In this document: positions 51,672-61,996 of the stretch, one piece after another
How the letters are laid out: every line of letters starts with the position of its first letter
Numbering within the stretch: position 1 is the first letter of the stretch
DNA from: Sphingopyxis sp.
Lineage (GTDB): Bacteria > Pseudomonadota > Alphaproteobacteria > Sphingomonadales > Sphingomonadaceae
Assembly (NCBI GenBank): GCA_002733865.1
Contig: NVXM01000001.1
Span: forward strand, 76,206 to 140,205
Direction of reading: 5' to 3'
Length of the DNA: 64,000 bases
Made by a program: the position numbers and the translations under genes
Notes under the pieces: model-generated
What the model was told of the DNA's origin: nothing
What the model saw: the letters and a program-made list of their open reading frames with translations, nothing else
The model's database searches: none

Positions 51672-52418
51672 TTAATTCGTGCGCCGAGGACCGCGTCCAT
51701 CCCGCCACCATTCCTGTACCCAGCCATAAGGACTGGCGACAGCTCCCCCGCGTGCGTCACGCGCCGGCTCAAAACGGAACCGCGCCTCGATCAAGCGGCA
51801 AGTCGTCGCATCCAGCTCAGGATGACCGCTAGATTGCCTGATCCGGCAACCGCGCGCTCGCCCGTCCGCGCCGACCGTGAAGCGCGCGATAACCTTGCCT
51901 CGTGCTTCGGCTTTCCAGACCGACCGGGGAATGTCCCGGCGCGTCATTGCGCCGGACAGATGGCGCGGACCGGATAGTATCCCGCCGCTGCCAGTGCCAT
52001 CGCCGCTACCACCGCTTCCTGATCCTTCGCCTTCACCACCGCTCCCGGCGCCGGGACCCGGCCGATCGGACGCGCCTGCATCATTGTCATTCCCGACTCC
52101 GCTAACAGGCGCGACGACGACTGGCGTCACGATATCCAGCTTCACTTCCGGAGGCGGCAGTACAATCTGGCTGGCCTTTGCCTGTACATTTTCAGGGGAA
52201 GCCGCGCCTTCTTCAGACTTTGCGGGTTTCTTGTCAGGCTGCGCCTCTGCAGGTTTTGCTGGCGTGAGATCGATCACATTGAGCCCGGCGTCGACCCGCT
52301 TGCTGATGTCGAGGCCCATGCCGCTGATCAGGGCATAGCCAAGAGCGGCATGAATCGCGATGACCGCCGCAAGCGACTGGGCGCGGTCCTGCTTGCTGCT
52401 GTCCAGGCGGTAACTCAT
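51672..52418 (-). CDS. TonB-family energy transducer
   Basis: 248 aa. One N-terminal helix (LAAVIAIHAALGYALISGMG), a Pro/Lys/Ala-rich span, a Gly/Ser/Glu low-complexity linker (about 120-145), and a C-terminal TonB domain (about 160-240) with IARFTVGADGRARGCRI. It would couple the proton gradient to outer-membrane receptors. The Gly-rich linker replaces the usual Pro-rich one. No exbB/exbD genes are adjacent. Confidence 0.87.
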   Translation of the reverse strand: MSYRLDSSKQDRAQSLAAVIAIHAALGYALISGMGLDISKRVDAGLNVIDLTPAKPAEAQPDKKPAKSEEGAASPENVQAKASQIVLPPPEVKLDIVTPVVVAPVSGVGNDNDAGASDRPGPGAGSGGEGEGSGSGGSGDGTGSGGILSGPRHLSGAMTRRDIPRSVWKAEARGKVIARFTVGADGRARGCRIRQSSGHPELDATTCRLIEARFRFEPARDARGGAVASPYGWVQEWWRDGRGPRRTN

Positions 52419-52609
52419 TCGCTTGGTCTAGCATATTTCGGATGAATATTCTCTTGCTGCCGATCCAATCAATCAGATTGCCCGCCACCATATATGATGG
52501 TAAATGGACGCCTGTCCGTGACTGGCGAGATCGAGATGGAAACCCATCGGGGAGCGGGCAATTTTTCAAGCCGATCGCCTGGGCATTTCTCTAGACTGGG
52601 AGTAGCCCG

Positions 52610-53287
52610 ATGACCGATAGCCCAAAGCCCTTTCATATAGTTTTTCTGCTGTTCGACGGCATTACCCAGCTGGATTTCACGGGTCCGGCACAGGTCCTCT
52701 CCCGTATTCCCGGTGCCGCCGTCCATACCGCGGCCAAGGCGGTACAGCCAATCCAGACCGATAGCGGTTTTGCAATTCTGCCATCGACCGATTTCACCGC
52801 CTGTCCGCAAGCTGATCTGATATGCGTTCCCGGCGGTTTTGGCATCAGGGACGTGATTCAGGACGAAGCCTCGCTGCAATTTTTGCGCGATCAGGCGGCT
52901 AGCGCGCGATATGTGACCTCGGTTTGCACGGGTGCACTGGCCCTTGGTGTCGCTGGATTGCTGGACGGCAAAAGAGCAACCACCCATTGGGCCTATACCG
53001 GCTTGCTTGAAACATTCGGAGCGACGCCTGAAAAAGCTCGGGTCGTCAAGGACGGCAATCTGGTCACCGCTGGTGGCGTTACGTCCGGAATCGATTTTGC
53101 GTTGACCGTTGTCGCCGAAATCGCCGGGCAACAGATCGCCGAATCTATCCAGCTCGGTCTGGAATATGATCCGCATCCTCCATTCAACAGCGGCCACCCG
53201 GATGTCGCGGATCCCGAAGTGTTGAAGCTGTTACAGGAGCGCGTTTACATCAAACAGGTCCAAGGTCTGGCCGACATTATCGGCTAG
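52610..53287 (+). CDS. DJ-1/PfpI-family protein (isonitrile hydratase-like)
   Basis: 225 aa. The start FLLFDGITQLDFTGPAQVL and the nucleophile elbow TSVCTGALALG match isonitrile hydratase-like DJ-1 proteins; the later ATTHWAYTGLLETFGA is typical. It would hydrate isonitriles to formamides, or act in stress defence if the substrate differs. GGGAG is upstream. It runs in the same direction as the MFS gene 36 bp later. Confidence 0.88.
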   Translation: MTDSPKPFHIVFLLFDGITQLDFTGPAQVLSRIPGAAVHTAAKAVQPIQTDSGFAILPSTDFTACPQADLICVPGGFGIRDVIQDEASLQFLRDQAASARYVTSVCTGALALGVAGLLDGKRATTHWAYTGLLETFGATPEKARVVKDGNLVTAGGVTSGIDFALTVVAEIAGQQIAESIQLGLEYDPHPPFNSGHPDVADPEVLKLLQERVYIKQVQGLADIIG

Positions 53288-53323
53288 CGAAACAGACAGA
53301 GGACTTGTCGAGCGCCTTGTCGC

Positions 53324-54574
53324 ATGGCTAGGGCGGTATTAATCGAAAGCCAGTCATTGAACGCTCCTATCGCTCCCTCGACTATCACCGCGCCGCGCCG
53401 GATCAGCGAACTCAAGCTGTTCCTGTTTTCCGCTGCCTGCGCCGTTGCGGTCGCCAATGGCTATTATATCCATCCCCTGATCGCGCCGGTTGGCGATGAA
53501 TTTGATGTGCACGGCGCGCTGCTTGGTCTGGTCCCGGCCTTCAATCAGGTCGCGCTGGCGCTCGGCATCCTGTTGCTGCTGCCGCTTGGCGACCGCATCA
53601 ACAATCGCAAGCTGGTGATGACATTTGTCGGTGGCCAGTTCCTGGCGATGCTGGCGATGGGTCTTTCCCAGAACTTCCTGCTGTTTGTTGCAGCCTCCTC
53701 GCTGCTCGGCTTTGTCACCATCACTCCCTATCTGCTGCCAGCCTATGTAACAAAAAGAGTGGCACCAGATCGCATCGGCCATGTCACGGGTATCATGTCG
53801 GCAGGCATCACCGTCGGGTTACTCGGTAGCCGCGCCGGCGGCGGCGTGCTCGGTCATTATTTCGGATGGCGGGCCGCCTACGCGGTCGGTGCCGGTCTCA
53901 CGTTTCTGCTGCTGATCATTGTCCCGCTGATCATGGAAAAAGACGAGAAACTGCGCGATGACAGCGGCCCGAGCGAAAGCTATGGTGCCTTGCTCGCATC
54001 GCTTTGGCCGATCATAAAGAATATGCCGGACATCCTCCTCGCCGGCTTGCTACAGGCCCTGTCCTTCGGCTTTTTCCTGGCGTTGTGGCTTGGCATCGGC
54101 CTGCATTTGACCAGTCCTGCAATGGGCTACGGCGTCGATGTGGTCGGCTATCTCGCCTTGCTGGCCGCAAGCAATGTTTTCATGGCCCCATGGTCTGGCC
54201 GGCTCGCAGATCGTATTGGTCCGGAAAAAGCGCGGATATTATTTGCCGCTGCGCAGCTGATTGGTGCGCTGCTGCTGCTCATTTCCGGCGACAATATCTG
54301 GATCCTGATCCTGCCGATCCTGTTCAGCAATTTCGGCGGAGGATCAATGGACGTCGCCAACCGGACGATATTGTTCGGTCGAGCGCCGGAAATTCGGACT
54401 CGGCTGATGACCATCTACATCGTGATCATGTTCACCGGAGGCGGCTTCTCAAGCTGGCTCGGGACCGCCGTCTATACCAGCGGCGGCTGGTATGGGCTAG
54501 CGTCGCTCTCGATCATCTTCGCCAGCACGATCATGGCGCTGGCGCTCTATGGCGCGCGGCTCAGGAAATCCTGA
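53324..54574 (+). CDS. MFS transporter
   Basis: 416 aa, twelve predicted helices, soluble N-terminus of about 30 residues. The loop LPLGDRINNRKLVM after helix 2 is the MFS motif A variant. The sequence resembles drug/metabolite efflux members of the family; substrate unknown. It probably shares an mRNA with the DJ-1-type gene. Its last 14 bp overlap the convergent oxidoreductase gene. Confidence 0.88.
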   Translation: MARAVLIESQSLNAPIAPSTITAPRRISELKLFLFSAACAVAVANGYYIHPLIAPVGDEFDVHGALLGLVPAFNQVALALGILLLLPLGDRINNRKLVMTFVGGQFLAMLAMGLSQNFLLFVAASSLLGFVTITPYLLPAYVTKRVAPDRIGHVTGIMSAGITVGLLGSRAGGGVLGHYFGWRAAYAVGAGLTFLLLIIVPLIMEKDEKLRDDSGPSESYGALLASLWPIIKNMPDILLAGLLQALSFGFFLALWLGIGLHLTSPAMGYGVDVVGYLALLAASNVFMAPWSGRLADRIGPEKARILFAAAQLIGALLLLISGDNIWILILPILFSNFGGGSMDVANRTILFGRAPEIRTRLMTIYIVIMFTGGGFSSWLGTAVYTSGGWYGLASLSIIFASTIMALALYGARLRKS

Positions 54575-55568
54575 CCAGCACCTTGCCGATATTGCCGCCC
54601 GTGAACAGCTTCTCATAGGCGGTCAGGACATTTTCGATCCCGTCCGTGACATCAAACGGCGTGTCGATCAGGCCCTGGTCCAGCCAGGTCTTGAGTTCCG
54701 CCGTCAGCCGCTCACCCTGATCCGCGAAATCGGGCGAGAAAAAGCCCTCAATGCGCAGCCGCTTCATCAATATCTGGTCGAACTGGTCCGGACCCCGACC
54801 GCGGCCGTCACCTTCATACTGGGCGAGCAGACCGCAGAGCGCGATTCGGCCATAGAGCGCCATATTGGGCAGCACGGCATCCAGAATCGGCCCGCCGACA
54901 TTATCGAAATAGGCATTGATCCCGCCTTCGACCTCCGCCAGCTCAGCAGCGATATCATCTTTCTTGTAGTCGATCCCTTTGGTGATCCCCAGTTCCGCTT
55001 CCAGCCAGCGGCATTTCTCCGGCCCACCCGCCAGGCCATAGACATTGGCACCCAATATCTTCGCGATCTGACAGGCCAGCACGCCGGTCGATCCGGCCGC
55101 CGCAGACACCAGGACATTGTCGCCAGCTTTAACTTCTGCGGTTTCCTTGATGCCCCAAAGCGCCGTCCAGCCGTTAAACCCCAGCACCCCGAAATGCTGC
55201 TTGATATCGGCGATGCCATCTTCGACCTTGACCAGCCCGGCCAGCTCCGGCTGCATCACGCTATGCTCCGCCCACTGCCCGAAACCGCGGACCAGATCGC
55301 CCTCACCAAAGCCATCATGACGCGAAGCGGCGACATGGCCGAGCACCAGCCCGACCATCTTCGTGCCCAGCTCCAGCGGCGGCTGATAGCTGTCCTCACG
55401 CTCGGTCATCCACATCCGGGTACCGGCATCCATCGATAAATAGGCCGCCTTGACCAGCACCTCGCCGTCCGCGAGTTCGGGCATCGGCTCGCTCTCAAGC
55501 GACAGCGCGCCCGATACATCGCTACCCTCGGGGCGGCTGTTCAGACGCCAATATTGGTTCATGCTCAT
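54561..55568 (-). CDS. NADP-dependent medium-chain oxidoreductase (alkenal/one reductase-like)
   Basis: 335 aa from the ATG at 55568; a second ATG is two codons on. It starts MSMNQYWRLNSRPEG and includes LGFNGWTALWGI and VLVSAAAGSTGVLACQIAKI, the nucleotide-binding motif of PTGR1/CurA-type reductases. It probably reduces alpha,beta-unsaturated carbonyls. There is no zinc-binding Cys pattern, as expected for this group. Confidence 0.9.
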   Translation of the reverse strand: MSMNQYWRLNSRPEGSDVSGALSLESEPMPELADGEVLVKAAYLSMDAGTRMWMTEREDSYQPPLELGTKMVGLVLGHVAASRHDGFGEGDLVRGFGQWAEHSVMQPELAGLVKVEDGIADIKQHFGVLGFNGWTALWGIKETAEVKAGDNVLVSAAAGSTGVLACQIAKILGANVYGLAGGPEKCRWLEAELGITKGIDYKKDDIAAELAEVEGGINAYFDNVGGPILDAVLPNMALYGRIALCGLLAQYEGDGRGRGPDQFDQILMKRLRIEGFFSPDFADQGERLTAELKTWLDQGLIDTPFDVTDGIENVLTAYEKLFTGGNIGKVLVRIS

Positions 55569-55674
55569 AGTCGTGCCCCAGAAAATGCGGGGGCCCATCT
55601 CCCGCTCGTTCTATCCAAAACTGGTTCAGGAGATGGGCTCCTGCCTGCACAAGAGCACAGGTATCGCGCCCAAA

Positions 55675-56748
55675 TTAAAGCAAATCACCCTGTTCGATAC
55701 TGTCTTTATTGGCGGGAAGGCTGAACAGCATCCCGTCCTGCCCAAGCACAACCGGTCCGTCGTAGGCCGCCTCGACGCCCTTCAGATAATAGCTTTCGAG
55801 ATAGGCGGAAGGCAATGCCGGCACGATGTGCGAAAGCACCAGCATCTTCGCTTGGCCCGCTCGGGCGGTCTCGGCCGCCTCGACCGGTGTCGTATGATAG
55901 TTCTGGATATCCGCCATTATTTTAGCCATGCGCTTCCGGCCAGCTTTCTCGAACGCTTTCTCCATGACGCTCACCATCTCGGCATTCAGCGCTTCATGCA
56001 CCAGCAGGTCGCAGCCATTGCAGGCCTTCGCCGTCGACGGCAATTTGACCGTGTCGCCGCTGAACACGACCGAGCGGCCCTTATAGTCGAAGCGATAGCC
56101 CACGGCCGGCGCAATCGGCTTGTGGTCAACAGCAAAGGCGGTGATCCTGATCCCGTCCTTCTCATAGACCACCATCTCCGCCTGCCCGTCCGGAAACGAA
56201 AATGGTCGAGCCTCGCCGCCGGCACCCGTCGGCAGGATCGTTGCTTCCCCATGGTGAGCGATCCGATATTGCGCATCGGCGGCATAGGCGGCGTTCAGCC
56301 CGTCAACAATCGCAGTCACACCCTCCGGCGCAATCACCGGCAGCGGCGCATCCCGGCCACCACCGGCCCAGCGCTGCATCATCAGCTCGCCCATGCCGTC
56401 AATATGGTCGCTGTGAAAATGGGTCAGCAGCAGCGCTTCTATGGCACCGGGATTGAGGCCCATCTGCCCGAGATTGCGGACCGCGCCGCCGCCCACATCG
56501 ACCATGAACATCTTGCCGTCGATGACCACCGCTGAACAGGGTCCCGCGCGGCCGGGGTCAGGGAGCGGCGAGCCAGAGCCGCACAAAACAACATTGATGC
56601 CGTCCGGCAAATCACCAATCACATCCCGGGCAACGGCCGTTTCCGCCGCTCGGGCAAACATCCGTTCTCCGATCTGCTGCTGAAACAACACCGCTGCTCC
56701 CGCAATCAACAGAATCAGCAGCAGCAATCCCAGACCCAGCTTCTTCAT
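55675..56748 (-). CDS. Metallo-beta-lactamase-fold hydrolase, membrane-anchored
   Basis: 357 aa from the ATG at 56748, with GGGGAGAT upstream. One N-terminal helix (LGLGLLLLILLIAGAAVLF) should anchor it or act as an export signal. The metal motif THFHSDHIDGMGEL and later FSGDT, VHEAL and LSHIVPAL fit the RNase Z/arylsulfatase-like branch. The substrate is unknown; a periplasmic location makes a tRNA role unlikely. It sits 20 bp downstream of sdaA, co-directional. Confidence 0.88.
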   Translation of the reverse strand: MKKLGLGLLLLILLIAGAAVLFQQQIGERMFARAAETAVARDVIGDLPDGINVVLCGSGSPLPDPGRAGPCSAVVIDGKMFMVDVGGGAVRNLGQMGLNPGAIEALLLTHFHSDHIDGMGELMMQRWAGGGRDAPLPVIAPEGVTAIVDGLNAAYAADAQYRIAHHGEATILPTGAGGEARPFSFPDGQAEMVVYEKDGIRITAFAVDHKPIAPAVGYRFDYKGRSVVFSGDTVKLPSTAKACNGCDLLVHEALNAEMVSVMEKAFEKAGRKRMAKIMADIQNYHTTPVEAAETARAGQAKMLVLSHIVPALPSAYLESYYLKGVEAAYDGPVVLGQDGMLFSLPANKDSIEQGDLL

Positions 56749-56768
56749 CGACGATCTCCCCGTTTCGC

Positions 56769-58145
56769 TCAGCATTCAACCAGATTGACGGCCAAACCCC
56801 CTTGCGATGTTTCCTTGTAGCGGTCGCTCATGTCGAGCCCCGTCTTGCGCATCGTCTCAATGACCTCGTCGAGACTGACCCGGTGGGTCCCATCACCAAG
56901 AATCGAGAGCCGCGCAGCTTCAATTGCCTTGACCGCCCCCACCGCGTTGCGTTCTATACACGGCACCTGCACCAGCCCCCCGACCGGATCGCAGGTCAGA
57001 CCAAGATTATGCTCCATGCCAATCTCGGCTGCATTTTCCACTTGCGAGGGCGTGCCGCCCCAGGCAGCCGTCAAACCGGCCGCAGCCATCGAACAGGCGA
57101 CCCCGACCTCGCCCTGGCAACCGACCTCGGCACCGGAGATGGAGGCATTTTCCTTGAACAGCGACCCGATCGCTGCCGCGGTCAGCAGGAAGGTCTCGAC
57201 CCCGGCCGCATCGTCCTTGGGCGCAAAGCGCTCATAGAAGCGCAGAACCGATGGCACGATACCGGCAGCACCGTTGGTCGGCGCAGTGACCACCTTGCCA
57301 CCCGCAGCATTTTCCTCATTGACTGCCAGTGCCCACAGATTGACCCAGTCCAAGATGGTCAGAGGATCGGACAGGGCCCGCTCCTGTCGCTCCATCAGGC
57401 GCGCATGGATAAGCGGTGCCCGGCGTTTGACGCGCAGGCCGCCTGGCAATATGCCGCCACTCTGGACCCCGCGATCGATGCAGGCCGACATCGCATCGGC
57501 AATCGCCCTGATCCCGGTGCTGATCTCCTCGGCACTGCGCCCGGAGCGCTCATTCTCGCGCATGATCTCTGCAATGCTGGTGCCCTGTTCTGTCGCAATA
57601 CGCAAAAGGTCGGCGCCCGACCCGAACGGATGGGGTACATCCCAAAGCCCGGCTTCCGGATTGTTGCTGCCGATTTGATCCTCATCCAGAATCGCACCAC
57701 CGCCCACCGAATAATAGACGCGCGTTTCGATCAGCCTGTCACCGGCAAAAGCATTGAACCGCATCGCATTGCTGTGAAAGTCGAGGCGCTTCTTCTGGTC
57801 GAAAATGAGGTCGCGATCTTCAACGAACGGGATTTTGTGGCTGCCGTTCAGGTGAATTTCGGAAAGGGAGCGGATTCGGTCGACCAGAGTATCGGCACCA
57901 TCAGGTTCAATCTGGTCCGGTCTCTGGCCTGCCAGACCCAATAATATCGCGCGGTCAGTCGCATGCCCCTTGCCGGTCAGCGCCAGAGAGCCAAACAGCA
58001 AGGTCTCCAGTCGCGTCAAATCATCCAGTTTTCCGGACTGGTCCAGCCGCTCGACGAACATTGCCGCTGCCAGCATCGGACCCATGGTATGGGAACTCGA
58101 CGGCCCTACGCCGATCTTGAACAGATCAAATGTGCTGGCGACCAT
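56769..58145 (-). CDS. sdaA: L-serine ammonia-lyase, single-chain
   Basis: 458 aa. The N-terminal beta domain contains KIGVGPSSSHTMGPM; the C-terminal alpha domain has APTNGAAGIVPSVLRFY and the Cys residues of the 4Fe-4S site (VGVACSMAAAG, LTCDPVGGLVQVPCIERN). It converts L-serine to pyruvate and ammonia in the cytosol. Full length with all key residues. Confidence 0.96.
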   Translation of the reverse strand: MVASTFDLFKIGVGPSSSHTMGPMLAAAMFVERLDQSGKLDDLTRLETLLFGSLALTGKGHATDRAILLGLAGQRPDQIEPDGADTLVDRIRSLSEIHLNGSHKIPFVEDRDLIFDQKKRLDFHSNAMRFNAFAGDRLIETRVYYSVGGGAILDEDQIGSNNPEAGLWDVPHPFGSGADLLRIATEQGTSIAEIMRENERSGRSAEEISTGIRAIADAMSACIDRGVQSGGILPGGLRVKRRAPLIHARLMERQERALSDPLTILDWVNLWALAVNEENAAGGKVVTAPTNGAAGIVPSVLRFYERFAPKDDAAGVETFLLTAAAIGSLFKENASISGAEVGCQGEVGVACSMAAAGLTAAWGGTPSQVENAAEIGMEHNLGLTCDPVGGLVQVPCIERNAVGAVKAIEAARLSILGDGTHRVSLDEVIETMRKTGLDMSDRYKETSQGGLAVNLVEC

Positions 58146-58246
58146 GTGGCGCTATCCTCCCGGGACCTCCTTTATTCCGGCAGCGGTGGACAATCCAGCA
58201 CTATTGCCCCGCACGGACAGATTGCAAACCCTTGCTGAGATCGATG

Positions 58247-59578
58247 CTATCGGCGCATCACATAATATGCCAGCGCCGCTGCACCCAAGCCGCCGACGAT
58301 ATTGGCCGTGAGCTCGGCGCTATATATGGCGTTGGAACCAAAGCCCCTGCCAGCCAGCCAGGCCACGGGGACCATGACCAAGAATACCCTGACCGCAGAT
58401 TGCCCGAGTGCCACGGGTGCCCGGTCAATTGCGTTAAATGCGCCATTGACGACCACCAGCACCCCGTAACCGGCAAAGCCCCAGGCGGCTATCAGCAAAT
58501 ATCGGCTCAGCGCGTCCAGCACCTCGGGATCTTCGCTGAAAAATGCACCAAACCAGTCGCGAGCAACCACCAGCAGCGTGGCAATCAGCAATCCGTAGGC
58601 GAGGCTGAAAGCGATTGAATAGGATAGCGCCTGGCGCGCGCGTCCTTTCTGATCCGCGCCCCAATTCTGTCCGACAATCGCACCAATCGAACTGGACAGA
58701 CCGAGCATCGGAACCACGGCAAAGCTTTGCAGACGGCCTGCTGCGCCAAAACCGGCAACCTCGTCCTGTCCATATTTCGCGAGAAATGCCGTGAGTATCG
58801 AAAGGCCGATGGGATTGATGGCATTGGACATCGCCGCTGGTCCCCCCACCTTCACCAGCGACCATATTCCGCTGCCCCAGCGAGCAGACGTCAAACAGGC
58901 GGGGTTGATCCTGATATCACTCGACTGGACAAAGACAATCGCCAGTACTGTACCCACCGCCCATCCGGCAATGGTCGCATAGGCGGCCCCGGCAATGCCA
59001 AACCCTTCGAACGATCCGATCCCGGTGATCAGGATCGGGTCGAGGATCCAATTGGCACCAGCAAAGGCCAGCAGAATGGAAGAAGCCCGCTTCGCGGCGC
59101 CTTGCCCGCGCAACACGCCATTGCCGCCCATATTGGTCAGCAGCAGGGGAAAGCCGAGCGCATAGGGCGTCATATAGGCATCAATCAGGGGCAACAGATC
59201 ATCATCCGCCTGCATCAGCTCAAACAGCGGCCCCTTCAGCAAATACAGCGTTAGGGCGACGAACAGTCCGAAACCCGCTGCCATCGCCATGCCAAGGTTG
59301 CCAAGCTGCTGCGCCCGACCGGGATCATCCGAGCCCAGCGCACGCGATACCACCGAACTGATGCCGGCGATCACGCCGACGCCGAGCGAAGAAAGCGCAA
59401 TCGTAATCGGGAAAATGAAGCTGACCGCAGCCAGCTGCCTGGAGCCGAGCTGGCCGATAAAATAGGCATCGATAATGCCAATCGACATAATCGCGGCAAT
59501 CCCGAACAGCATCGGAGCGGTTTGGGAGACAAGATGGCCGCTAATCGGTCCGGTCGTGAGCTTGGCGGGTTCCGACAT
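58247..59578 (-). CDS. MATE-family efflux transporter
   Basis: 443 aa with twelve helices and the family order, including TAPMLFGIAAIMSIGIIDAY at the N-terminus and GLSSSIGAIVGQNWGA in the middle. It is a cation-coupled exporter of drugs or metabolites; specificity unknown. It lies about 100 bp downstream of sdaA on the same strand. Confidence 0.92.
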   Translation of the reverse strand: MSEPAKLTTGPISGHLVSQTAPMLFGIAAIMSIGIIDAYFIGQLGSRQLAAVSFIFPITIALSSLGVGVIAGISSVVSRALGSDDPGRAQQLGNLGMAMAAGFGLFVALTLYLLKGPLFELMQADDDLLPLIDAYMTPYALGFPLLLTNMGGNGVLRGQGAAKRASSILLAFAGANWILDPILITGIGSFEGFGIAGAAYATIAGWAVGTVLAIVFVQSSDIRINPACLTSARWGSGIWSLVKVGGPAAMSNAINPIGLSILTAFLAKYGQDEVAGFGAAGRLQSFAVVPMLGLSSSIGAIVGQNWGADQKGRARQALSYSIAFSLAYGLLIATLLVVARDWFGAFFSEDPEVLDALSRYLLIAAWGFAGYGVLVVVNGAFNAIDRAPVALGQSAVRVFLVMVPVAWLAGRGFGSNAIYSAELTANIVGGLGAAALAYYVMRR

Positions 59579-59658
59579 GACGGCCTAATCCACGAGACAC
59601 GAAAGCATGGCTATCTGCCCCTTGGAACAGGTAGCGGAGGCGATCGGAAACGGTGGTC

Positions 59659-61506
59659 TCAAGCCTCCTTGGTCGCCGCAATCCACTGATCGACCCGCTG
59701 TTCCAATATGCCCAGCGGCAACGCACCGCCTCCCAGAACAACATCGTGGAACGCACGGATATCAAATTTGTCGCCCAGCTCTTGCTTCGCCCGAGCCCGC
59801 AGTTCGAGGATTTTGATCATGCCGATCTTGTAGCTGGTCGCCTGTCCCGGATTGACCAGATAACGACGCACTTCTGACCGCACGGCGGCTTCCGGAATGG
59901 ATGAGTTTTCCAGGAAATAGGCCACCGCCTGCTCTTCACTCCAGCCCTTGCTGTGCAATCCGGTATCCACAACCAGCCGGATCGCCCGCCAGATCTCGCT
60001 GGTGAGCCGCCCAAATTCGGAATAGGGATCCTGATAGCCGCCCATTTCCTTGGCCAGCGTCTCGGCATAGAGGCCCCAGCCTTCGCTATAGGCCGTGTAG
60101 CCGGCCTGCGTGCGGAAGGTCGGGAGGCCGGTCAATTCCTGGGCGATGGAAATCTGCATATGATGGCCGGGCAGGCCTTCATGATAGGCGATCACTTCCA
60201 GCGTCGGGATCGGCATCGCCCGCATATCGGACAGATGGGCATAATAGATTCCCGGACGCGAGCCATCGGGCGTGCCGCTGCGATAATGCTGGGCGGCGCC
60301 ATCGCGCTCGCGGAAGGACTCGACCCGGCGCACTTCCAGATCGGTCTTCGGCAGGATACCGAAATAATCCGGCAACTTCTTTTTCAGCGCTTCAATATGA
60401 TTCTTGGCCGCCGCGATATATTGATCGGCTCCGGCATCATCGTTGGAGAAGTAGAAACGGTCGTCCTCGCGGATATATTTGAAGAAGGCTTGCAAATCAC
60501 CATCAAATCCGACCTCGTCCTTGACCGCTTCCATGTCGGCGCGCAACCGCGCCACTTCCGCCAGACCAAGATTGTGAATCTCGTCAGCCGTCAGTTCCGT
60601 TGTGGTCTGATTGGCGAGACGATAATTGTAAAAAGCCTCCCCGTCGGCCAGCGCGCCAACCCCTTTGGCAGTGGGGTCGGTATTGGGAAGGTCAGCCTTG
60701 TACCAGGCAATAATCCGCTCATAGGCAGGCGCAAAGTCAGAGATCAGCGCCGCTTTCGCCTGTTCCCGCAATACCGCGGCGCGCGCTTCATCAATCTCGC
60801 CGCTTTCCACCAGCCCTTGCAACTTGGCTTCGGTCGCCGTCCAGATCGCCGACGGCTCGCCATCATCAAACGGCGCACCGCTGACAATCTTGGTCGACTG
60901 GTCAATCACCCCTTCATAGGCAAATCGCGGCGGACGCGTGCCAGCCGCTGCATTGGCTTGTGCCCGAACGAGCAGCTGATCAAGCGCCGTGGCAACGCCG
61001 GAAAGGCGCTGGATATAGGCCAGCATGTCGGCCTCGGTGGCAACCTTGTGGGTGTTGATCAGAAACGTCGGAAAAAAAGATTGCAAACCATTATGCTGGT
61101 GCAGCACATATCGATTGGTTCGGTACGGCAAACCCGCTTCCGCCTGCTCTAGATTGTACGACCAGATATCATAAGAGGCCTGCGCCTCGGGCGAGAGCTT
61201 GTCATAGTCAAAGCGGCTCTGCATTTCTGCAACTGTCTTCCGCAACCAGGCAAATTCCCGGTCCGCACCCGCTTCGCTGAAGTCGTCGATCAGACCATAG
61301 TCGGTCTTGCGCCCGATAAATGTCTGCTCGATCGGACTGAACGCAAGCTCTTCCTCATATTTTTCGTCGAACCATGCGTTGATCCGGTCGGTTTCGGTTT
61401 CGGCTGCTTGCACAGCACTCACAGGCTGTTCGGCCAATAAGGGACTGGGCATTCCGAAGGTCAGTCCAAGCAGGGCGGTCGAAAAGAGCAACGTGGATTT
61501 GGTCAT
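59659..61506 (-). CDS. Secreted DUF885-family protein, metallopeptidase-like
   Basis: 615 aa with a signal peptide (LLFSTALLGLTFGMPSPLLA, cut about residue 25). The family motif YHEGLPGHHMQ (about 437) is a zinc-type HExxxGHH arrangement, and YSEGWGLYAETLAKEMG lies further on. DUF885 proteins are abundant in sphingomonads and are probably periplasmic peptidases or dipeptidases. Normal length. Confidence 0.9.
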   Translation of the reverse strand: MTKSTLLFSTALLGLTFGMPSPLLAEQPVSAVQAAETETDRINAWFDEKYEEELAFSPIEQTFIGRKTDYGLIDDFSEAGADREFAWLRKTVAEMQSRFDYDKLSPEAQASYDIWSYNLEQAEAGLPYRTNRYVLHQHNGLQSFFPTFLINTHKVATEADMLAYIQRLSGVATALDQLLVRAQANAAAGTRPPRFAYEGVIDQSTKIVSGAPFDDGEPSAIWTATEAKLQGLVESGEIDEARAAVLREQAKAALISDFAPAYERIIAWYKADLPNTDPTAKGVGALADGEAFYNYRLANQTTTELTADEIHNLGLAEVARLRADMEAVKDEVGFDGDLQAFFKYIREDDRFYFSNDDAGADQYIAAAKNHIEALKKKLPDYFGILPKTDLEVRRVESFRERDGAAQHYRSGTPDGSRPGIYYAHLSDMRAMPIPTLEVIAYHEGLPGHHMQISIAQELTGLPTFRTQAGYTAYSEGWGLYAETLAKEMGGYQDPYSEFGRLTSEIWRAIRLVVDTGLHSKGWSEEQAVAYFLENSSIPEAAVRSEVRRYLVNPGQATSYKIGMIKILELRARAKQELGDKFDIRAFHDVVLGGGALPLGILEQRVDQWIAATKEA

Positions 61507-61708
61507 GCAGAGTCATCCTCACGGCGGTTATATATAGCACCCCGCATGGCATAATCAGGATGTTTTGCAAACCTGCCGGAAGCCAATATCAAAATAAGGC
61601 TGAAAGTTTCTTTTCGGCCCCTCTTGCCTATCTGGTTCGCCATCCGAAGCGAAGCACCATAAATTGATCATAGCAGACAAAACTAGCAGGATAGCGGGGC
61701 GATTTACT

Positions 61709-61966
61709 TTAAATCCACCCTAAAAATTTGGCAACGCCGCCACCAATCCCAAACACTGTCAAACAAGCAAACGCTATCTTTATTGGCAGATGGTCAACTC
61801 GTCCCTTTAATTCAATGTGCTGCTTGAGTAAGTTATTATGCTCACGCTTCATTTCTGCGAAATCAGATTTAACGTCATCGATTCTACTGGTGGCTACGGC
61901 CGCGTTTATCGCTCCACTGGCACCAGAGTCGTTTTGTACGATATTTGGCGGATTATTTATTGGCAA
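61709..61966 (-). CDS. Small tail-anchored protein with coiled coil
   Basis: 85 aa. A helical heptad stretch (DDVKSDFAEMKREHNNLLKQ) precedes one C-terminal membrane helix (IAFACLTVFGIGGGVAKFLG). The plan resembles phage XhlA-like or other small membrane-associated proteins. AT-rich relative to neighbours. No function assigned. Confidence 0.6.
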   Translation of the reverse strand: MPINNPPNIVQNDSGASGAINAAVATSRIDDVKSDFAEMKREHNNLLKQHIELKGRVDHLPIKIAFACLTVFGIGGGVAKFLGWI

Positions 61967-61996
61967 TTCTAGTACCTCGCGTTGAAAATCGCCCCA